Positions 58,401-64,000 of a stretch of 64,000 nt of DNA are shown piece after piece. Numbering within the stretch: the first letter of the stretch is position 1; each line of letters opens with the position of its first letter. The notes beneath the pieces were generated by a model. The model had not been told where the DNA came from, did no database searches, and saw nothing but the letters and a program-made list of their open reading frames with translations. The position numbers and the translations under genes are program-made. Source of the stretch: Brachyhypopomus gauderio (taxonomy: Eukaryota > Chordata > Actinopteri > Gymnotiformes > Hypopomidae); the NCBI RefSeq assembly GCF_052324685.1, contig NW_027506876.1, positions 496,001 to 560,000 on the forward strand. Reading direction: 5' to 3'.

Positions 58401-61351
58401 AAGTCTAATGACACGAGTACAAAACAGAGGAAATTGCCCATATTCATAAAAATGTGATTCCTTGGCAAGACACTGAGTTCCTGGGAGGGTGTAGCGGACA
58501 GCACCAGCTAAAGAGGTTCTGGATGACGACGTATGTCCTACACTTCACAGTGTTGTTCCAGACTGCTGGACTCACTTTTATAGCATTTCACTGCATTCAT
58601 TTAGCATAAGTCATGCTAATACCAGACGGTCCCCACAAGTCAAGAACAGCCACAAATGTATCCTCGTGAGGTCTAAGCATGAGAGAAGTGACTGCATAAC
58701 TCTGCTCCACTTGGGAAAGCCAAAGTCCTGTTGATGATGGTGGGATCTACCTCTCTGATGGCTTTCCTGTAGTTTTCCATGGGCGTGGGTGCGAAGGCCC
58801 GGCCGGGGGTGCAGCTGACCACCACGGGGGTGCCCAGGCCACAGGTGCTGTTGGCGGAGGACGGCAACGAGCGGCCCAGCTTACAGCTGGAGAGGTGAGC
58901 CTCGTTACCCGTGCAGTTAACCGCATAATCCCAGTATGTGTGTGTCCTTCTCCGGGCAAACATTCTGCTCAGGTATTATGTGGGATTAGAGGGGGAAAGG
59001 AGAGTGAGAGAGAGGGGGGGGGGAGAAAGAGAAAGAGAGGGTGAGGGAGATGGAAAAAGAGTGAGAGGGGAGAGAGATTGAGAGGGAGAATTAGAGAGAG
59101 AGAAGGTGAGAGAGGAAGAGGGTGAGAGAGGAAAAGAAAGAGCAGGGGAAGTGAACAGAGAGAATGAAAACAGGCACGCAGAGAGAAAGGAGGGAGAGAC
59201 AAAGAAAAAAATTACTTAAAAAAACTAACCATCATCTTATACATACCATATGGAATTATATAAATGTTAAGATACAACGATTAAAGGCAAAAATAGATTT
59301 GGAAAACTGTGTAATTAGTCCTTCTTGATTGTGCCGATCCCTCGAGGAAGTTTTTTAAAGCGTAAGACAGGGGTGTGTTCGATAATTCTGAGGGTGTTAC
59401 TTCTACAATGGGCATAAGGTGTGAGGGTTTAATGAGACAAAGATGTGTCTCACAGGCCTCGTCTCATGGCTGAGGTGCTGCATGAGCAAGACTCAACCCA
59501 CATTTGTTTCTCATTCGGCCACTGAGAAAAAAGAATGTCTCACCTTGGAGGGTGTCCAAAGCAGTCTATGTCAAAAACATCGTAGGGACACGGACACGTG
59601 CGCACGTTCACACACACAGACACATGCATCTTCCTCTCAACCCACTGAGTTTGAATTCAAACAACACGTGAGGGGATGTGATGTGAGAAAAGTACCTCTA
59701 CTGGACGTTTTTCATTTGAGAAAAGCAGCCTCGTGAGACATCTACACGTCATCCCCCCATTGTTGTTTTAATGTCCGATAGTGCGGGTACAAAAACATTT
59801 CAGCACAAACCCAAGTCACAGCAAGCCATCGCAACATTTTCCCACCAGCAAGAATCGAACATGGCTGATTGGGACGATCACAGCCCATGAGATTCGCAGG
59901 ACTCAGTATGTGTGGGGAGGCACGTAGTTCGAGGCACAGCGCTCTGGACGTCTCATGACCGATCTGGTCAGCAACATAATCGTTGCCTTACACTGAATCA
60001 TGTAGTATTTTTGAGCAGTTTTCCATGTGGTAATGAAAGAACGGGTTCGAGATTTATGGTTGTGCAGTTCCACTGGCATTGCATACGCTGTCAAGAATGT
60101 ACCAGGATTAGATTAGGGAAAGAAATACCTAAATCCTGTCCTTACTGAGCTGCATACAATTAAAGAGAACTCCAACACAGGGCTTGACCTTAGAAGATTC
60201 ATGTCTTTCTTTTGTGCTGGACACACCATTACATGGGAATTACAGATGCAAAAAAAGAAAAAGAATTAAGAGACATTTTCTCCAGAGAAGTTTGAGTAAA
60301 GGTCAGAGCTCTGGACATGAGTTTGAGAGATAGCCAGTGGTTTCTCTACTGGGACCGCTGTGTGTTCATTTCTTATTTCCATTATGAAAAAGTAATTGTT
60401 TTCCCTTTAACCACGTGAGAAATGTTTCTCTAGGCCTTTAACTCTGAGTCTTATTTCCTTGGTCAATATGGAGATGGTTCTAGATACCACGGTCTATTGC
60501 ATCACCTCTGACAATTTATTGTTTGGTGTTGTTGTTATTATGTATTTTGTCCAAAACCTTACTGCAACCAGTTTGGCAATGAGACTGAAATTGACAGTAG
60601 CTACTATAATGGGTGCAGGTTTTTACGTGATTACGGTAGGCACATATAATATTAATTTACAGTAGTATACCTGGTGATAATATTGTAATAAGTCTACTGA
60701 GCACAATACTGGGGGAGTCCTAACACTCTCGTATTATGAGTACTGGTTGCTCTGAGCTGACTTGGAGTAAGATCTGCTCTGCTGGTCCTTCTGGACATCA
60801 CAGATGGTGATGTGTGGGGCTGTAGGGTGATCAATACATGGAGTTTTCTTCCTGTACGAATGGAGCTGGTTACTGGTGACTGTTTAGTGCACCACTGACA
60901 TGGTTGTCCTTTGGCTAATTGAAGATTAGAGAAACTAAGCATAGAACTATACCTTAATATAACATAAATTCAGTCCTAAAGGTTTGTTGCACTTATTAAT
61001 AAAGGACAACCTGATAAGAATTAGATCTTACAGCACGTTGAGAAATCGCTGCCTAACAGTTTCACACAACATGAGGTACAAAAACACAAAAGCTGACAGG
61101 CTAGTTTGGGTTGGCCATACGTGACAGGGCGATGCTGACCTGTAGACACGCGCGTTGTATCTCCTCTCTCCGGGGAAGCCAAACATTCCACAGATCACAC
61201 GGCTGTTCATGGAGCTCCACTCCTCATCGCACACCTGCTTCCACCTGCCGCCATCCTTCACCTCCACGTAGCCCTCCGTCACAGGGACGCGGCGACGGTA
61301 GGAGGCCAGCACGGGACGGATACGCACGTCCTCCACCTGGATGGTCATGTG
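49617..61351 (-). CDS. loxl2: Lysyl oxidase-like 2, 3' eleven coding exons (partial gene)
   Basis: Secreted copper amine oxidase that deaminates lysines of collagen and elastin to allysine for cross-linking. The visible part encodes 592 residues in 11 exons: SRCR2 (61140-61351, 58751-58964), SRCR3 (57767-57950, 56093-56250), SRCR4 (55298-55465, 52448-52613) and the lysyl oxidase domain (five exons, 51381 to 49617). All ten introns are GT-AG and phases agree, which makes the model firm. Copper ligands lie in [12 protein letters not shown]. The LTQ cofactor residues are the K of [11 protein letters not shown] and the Y of [15 protein letters not shown]-glycosylation sites ANSTC, RNGS and LNGT match those of mammalian LOXL2. 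LOXL2 is favoured over LOXL3/4 by [16 protein letters not shown] and the LLNNQ C terminus. The signal peptide and SRCR1 exons lie right of the window. Fish a or b copy not resolved. Confidence 0.96.
49879..49990 (-). CDS. loxl2: loxl2 exon: cytokine-receptor-like segment of the oxidase domain
   Basis: [37 protein letters not shown], ending at a split Gly codon. Confidence 0.96.
50271..50407 (-). CDS. loxl2: loxl2 exon: LTQ tyrosine
   Basis: [46 protein letters not shown]. The Tyr of CWDTYRH is the cofactor partner of the preceding exon's Lys. Flanked by a 106-bp intron. Confidence 0.96.
50514..50629 (-). CDS. loxl2: loxl2 exon: copper site and LTQ lysine
   Basis: [38 protein letters not shown]. 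The remaining two copper histidines (HYH) and the lysine that forms the lysyl-tyrosyl quinone cofactor are here, plus the LNGT glycosylation site. Confidence 0.96.
50764..50853 (+). mobile_element. LINE-like 3' end family, copy C, near a loxl2 exon
   Basis: GGGATCTGGACCCATACGAC, TGCTTTGTGACAACATG, AAATAAATTTGACTTTGA. Lies in the 511-bp intron upstream of the 50514-50629 exon, in the opposite orientation to the gene. Confidence 0.75.
51141..51381 (-). CDS. loxl2: loxl2 exon: start of the lysyl oxidase domain
   Basis: [63 protein letters not shown]. Contributes the first copper-binding histidine of the H-x-H-x-H cluster. Confidence 0.96.
51382..52447 (-). other. loxl2: loxl2 intron
   Basis: Intron of 1,066 bp with a (TG)n tract at 52407-52438, about 10 bp beyond the donor of the SRCR4 exon. 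Otherwise nothing recognised. Confidence 0.7.
52407..52438 (+). repeat. (TG)n microsatellite
   Basis: About 32 bp, just downstream of a loxl2 splice donor. Confidence 0.95.
52448..52613 (-). CDS. loxl2: loxl2 exon: second half of SRCR4
   Basis: [49 protein letters not shown] run of nine G (coding strand) codes R-G-G-A in frame. This slippery tract is a likely site of sequencing error, but the frame is open here. Confidence 0.94.
52629..52718 (+). repeat. Purine minisatellite GGAGGGAT/GGAGGGGT
   Basis: About 90 bp of imperfect octamer-dodecamer repeats, pure purine apart from T, starting 16 bp from a loxl2 splice acceptor. Confidence 0.9.
54980..55119 (+). mobile_element. LINE-like 3' end family, copy D
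   Basis: Diverged: GTCTTTGGCTTGCTCACTGG, GTAAAGCTGCTTTGTAACAA, AAATAAATTTGATTTTGA. Oldest-looking of the four copies. Confidence 0.65.
55298..55465 (-). CDS. loxl2: loxl2 exon: first half of SRCR4
   Basis: [52 protein letters not shown], ending in phase 0. NGS matches the mammalian SRCR4 glycosylation site. Confidence 0.95.
55466..56092 (-). other. loxl2: loxl2 intron
   Basis: 627-bp intron with no recognised element. Confidence 0.7.
56093..56250 (-). CDS. loxl2: loxl2 exon: second half of SRCR3
   Basis: [20 protein letters not shown], then [19 protein letters not shown]. Carries the SRCR cysteines and the conserved linker to SRCR4. Confidence 0.95.
56251..57766 (-). other. loxl2: loxl2 intron
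   Basis: 1,516-bp intron, AT-rich, no recognised element. Confidence 0.7.
57767..57950 (-). CDS. loxl2: loxl2 exon: first half of SRCR3
   Basis: [44 protein letters not shown], ending at a split Gly codon. Near-identical in the core to mammalian LOXL2 SRCR3. Confidence 0.95.
57951..58750 (-). other. loxl2: loxl2 intron
   Basis: 800-bp intron with no recognised element. Confidence 0.7.
58751..58964 (-). CDS. loxl2: loxl2 exon: second half of SRCR2 and linker
   Basis: Completes a split Arg codon, then [47 protein letters not shown] and linker [11 protein letters not shown]. Human LOXL2 is cut by PACE4 in the corresponding RFRK/AYKPE. Here the P2-P1 RK is kept but the P4 Arg is Asn. Confidence 0.95.
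58965..61139 (-). other. loxl2: loxl2 intron
   Basis: 2,175 bp. Opens with the polypurine tract at 58986-59210. The rest holds nothing recognised. Confidence 0.7.
58986..59210 (+). repeat. Polypurine (GA)-rich tract
   Basis: About 225 bp, almost all A and G on the + strand (GAGAGAGGGGGGGGGGAG-type), with a few T. It starts about 20 bp from the acceptor of the 58751-58964 exon. On the transcribed message it is polypyrimidine and could double as a long splice-acceptor tract. Confidence 0.9.
61140..61351 (-). CDS. loxl2: loxl2 exon: first half of SRCR2
   Basis: Acceptor CCCAACAG at 61352, donor GTCAGC after 61140. 70 codons plus 2 nt. Reads [34 protein letters not shown], then [18 protein letters not shown]. 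It opens in phase 0, so a complete exon precedes it outside the window. Confidence 0.95.
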
Positions 61352-64000
61352 CTGTTGGGGAGACACAGAGGAGCATAAACACGGGGGGCATAAACACAGG
61401 AGAACACTAACACGGGGGGGGGGGGGGGCATAAACACGGGAGAGCACTAACACGGGGGGGCATAAACACGGGAGAACACTAACACGGGGGGGGCATAAAC
61501 ACGGGAGAACACTAACACGGGGGGGGCATAAACACGGGTGAGCACGAACACGGGGGGGCACGAACACGGGGGGGGGCATGAACACGGGGGAGCACTAACA
61601 TGGGGGAGCACTAACATGGGGGAGCACAAACACGGGGGAGCACTAACACGGGGGAGCACTAACATGGGGGAGCACTAACACGGGGGGCATAAACACGGGG
61701 GGCATAAACACAGGGAGCGTAAACACGAGAGAGTGTAAGCACTGTGAAGCACAAACACCGTGGTGCACAAACACTAGGGAGCGTAAACACAGGGGGCATA
61801 AACAAGGGGGAGGGTGAACACGATGCATTTATAAGTACTAATTGACATTACAAGGATATTTTAGCGCTCTCCAGAATCCTGATGTGCACATGGTTTCACT
61901 TCAACAACACTGACGTTTATAATTAACTAAGGAAGTATGGGTCAGTTAGCGGTATGCGTCAGAGGTTTGAGTTCATTCAAGCTCGTCCGCTTTAGCGTCA
62001 ATTTACCGTTACCCACTTCAGTTTTTCGAGAACAGTGCTACTTCACAAACTCCTGAGGGGCGCATTAAGCAGTCACACTACTCCGGCAAGGTTTCCTTTC
62101 TCCACAAACAAAGTTGTCCCTGGAAAACCATTCATCAGAAAGTTTCCAGCACCTCGACATCTGTCGCCTCGGAGAGGTATGCTCTGAAAGTTGGACCTGC
62201 AGAAAGCTATATGGGCCAAATTTGGCTCTGAATGCCATTCTTGGCTGGCCTGGTTTAGTTGTGCCTGTTTGTGCTAAGACTCTACAGTGCAGGTGAGTTC
62301 TGCATGCTGAACAGACTGTGCTCAAGTGAGTGCCGAGTTCAACTGAAGCCAGTTTAGAACCAGACAGCACTTAGATGGCTAACAAATAACAGATGCTAGT
62401 GTGAGCAGCTAACATCACGTGTATGAGGCTTTGCTAGTGTCTGCTCATCGCTAGGAACATACACATTGTTGCTTAGAGCCTGTAACTCAAAGTTATTTGA
62501 GTTATTATAGCCTGTTACTGTTATTTGTGCTTACATTCAGGAAAAAAAACCTAACCCAGTCCAACAGGCGGGAGTGTGGTGAGTTATTTTGTCTGTTTAC
62601 TTATAGCGAGGCCTTTTGCCCAAGTTTGTTCAACTGGGAAGGCACATATATGTGCCAACAATGGCCAATAAACTGGTAGTTACAAAAACAGAAGGACGCA
62701 ATGAAGTTGACACGGTGCTCGCGGTGGTCGTGTGTATTACAGCGCTTATCGAAGAGGTCGTTTCCACAGCATGTACCCACAGTGTGTGGTTCTCCATAAA
62801 GAGGGGAAAGAACAGAGCTGCATTCTTTGGCTGCGTGACAGAGAACGCTAAAAGACTGCAAGCCTAAACAGCTGGACCCCAGGCTTATATACACAGACAC
62901 ACACACACACAAAGATGGATGATAACAGCATGGACGGCTTCCCTGAGGCTTCAGCTAATGGACACAGACCCAGGCCAGCCAGACCCAGGCAGACAAGAGG
63001 AAGTCTAGAGACATGGAGACAGCCTACGTTTGAACTCGTGTGTGGCTGTGGCAGGATGAAAGTGTAGTGTACAGGGGTGTTCCTTCTGCCTTAGTAACTC
63101 ACAGGATCATTTATTCATATCACTTAACCTGAAGGAAATTCACAGAATGATGCCGTTATTATGTGGCGTATAGTTTCATTATGGGACAAAAGGTAAGCAA
63201 GTGATAAAAGGCAGTCTCTTCATGCTTGAAGTTTGAATAACTGCAATGTCTGACAAACACGATCATTTTCAGTGCTGCAGTGATGGTAGTTGTTAACCGA
63301 GCAGGGATTTATACATCTTGTCATGCTGCATTAGAGGAGTGTTTGGATGCACTTTGGATTTTGATTGATTTCCTGAGGCTTCTTGGGGTTGGCTGAAATG
63401 CCTGCAAACCCCTCAGCAGGTGTCTCTGACTGGCCAGTGTGCAGAGCGTGAAAGACCAGCGTGGTCCCTTGCTTAAAACCTTTCAGAGTTAGCTAATTCC
63501 AGAATCCATTACTCCAGTTCCAGTCAGCGAATCTCTAATTGCGGAGTCTTACATGCAATATACATTTATTCTTTGACCATCAAAGAATAAATACTGTGGT
63601 GTAAACTAAATTGCCTCTAACATTTGAGATGGACTCATTTAAATGGTCTTTCCTGCGTTCAGACTGAGCTATATTTATGTCTGGCAATCCAGCATATCTG
63701 AAAAAGAGGCAAACTTGTCCAAAATCTAAATTTGACTCTGTGGTCAGCAACAACAACAACGAAAAAAAAACCCAAAATATAGGACTGCATCGGGTGCACT
63801 GGCATGAAACAAAGCAAACATCTCTCCTGCACAAAAGAATTTGTATTAAACTTCGAGACACACTTCAGGGTATTGACATTCATGTCCTATCATAGGCTGG
63901 TTTGTAATGCATATTCATATAGAGATATACATGTTTTGTGCCTTTAAGGGCCCAACATCTATAATAACTATAAATGTTACATTACATTAGGCAACAAGTC
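61352..64000 (-). other. loxl2: loxl2 intron or 5' part of the gene, no exon seen
   Basis: The exon before SRCR2 (end of SRCR1) should lie further right. I searched the - strand for SRCR1 signatures (GQWGTVCDD, VVCRELGY, DVGVVCS) and found none, so the region is intronic as far as I can tell. Contains the minisatellite at 61366-61812 and a short (CA)n near 62,890. Confidence 0.55.
61366..61812 (+). repeat. G-rich minisatellite, 15-17-bp unit
   Basis: Repeats of CACGGGGGGCATAAA and CACGGGGGAGCACTAA with variable G-run length (2 to 13). Starts 15 bp upstream of the SRCR2 exon acceptor on the gene strand. Confidence 0.92.

Noticed and set aside
58969-59202. Leu/Ser/Pro-rich - strand frame
   Set aside because: Translation of the polypurine tract.
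61028-61828. Long - strand frames rich in CLCPPRVSV / FVHHGVCA repeats
   Set aside because: These are translations of the G-rich minisatellite. Only the part inside 61140-61351 is a real exon.

Overview
The window is vertebrate nuclear DNA, most likely from a teleost fish. It has intron-split genes with GT-AG junctions, L2-type LINE tails, hAT, piggyBac and other DNA transposons with intact target-site duplications, and a very large tandem tRNA cluster of the kind known in zebrafish and relatives. There are no bacterial features. I see no retroviral or LTR element.

Left half (1 to about 30,826, with a decayed tail reaching about 42,230): a head-to-tail array of tRNA-Val(AAC) genes, all on the + strand. 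I count 41 full-length copies, one truncated copy, one diverged copy and one copy split by a transposon. Once two later transposon insertions are subtracted, start-to-start spacing takes only three values, 512, 710 and 908 bp, that is 512 plus 0, 1 or 2 copies of a 198-bp spacer module. Blocks of several units are themselves duplicated (offsets 3,352 and 4,574 bp). Twenty copies are identical to the consensus tRNA. Twenty-one carry substitutions that recur in families and so were amplified along with the good copies. A 1.4-kb non-autonomous hAT (8-bp duplication) and a 1.0-kb piggyBac derivative (TTAA) interrupt the array.

Middle (30,827 to about 47,700): the array's right edge is a transposon trap. 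A 9.4-kb interval bounded by CACTG ends holds two hAT elements, an L2 LINE 3' end that one hAT entered, and a piggyBac with a nearly intact transposase (one frameshift). Inside the piggyBac lies a 3.2-kb DNA transposon of a superfamily I cannot name, itself split by a second L2 fragment. That 3.2-kb element has many copies of a TGACGGTGTTGACA-like motif near both ends. Two more CACTG-ended elements follow, one of them splitting a tRNA-Val copy. Beyond them lie a relic of an intron-bearing tRNA-Ile, LINE tails, a degenerate telomere-like patch and a 32-bp minisatellite.

Right half (49,617 to 61,351, - strand): the last 11 coding exons of a lysyl oxidase-like 2 gene (loxl2, fish a/b copy unresolved), from SRCR domain 2 through SRCR 3 and 4 to the catalytic lysyl oxidase domain and stop codon. 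All ten splice phases agree, and the copper-binding histidines and both cofactor (LTQ) residues are present. The signal peptide and SRCR1 exons lie beyond the right edge of the window. The introns hold LINE tails, a polypurine tract and G-rich minisatellites.
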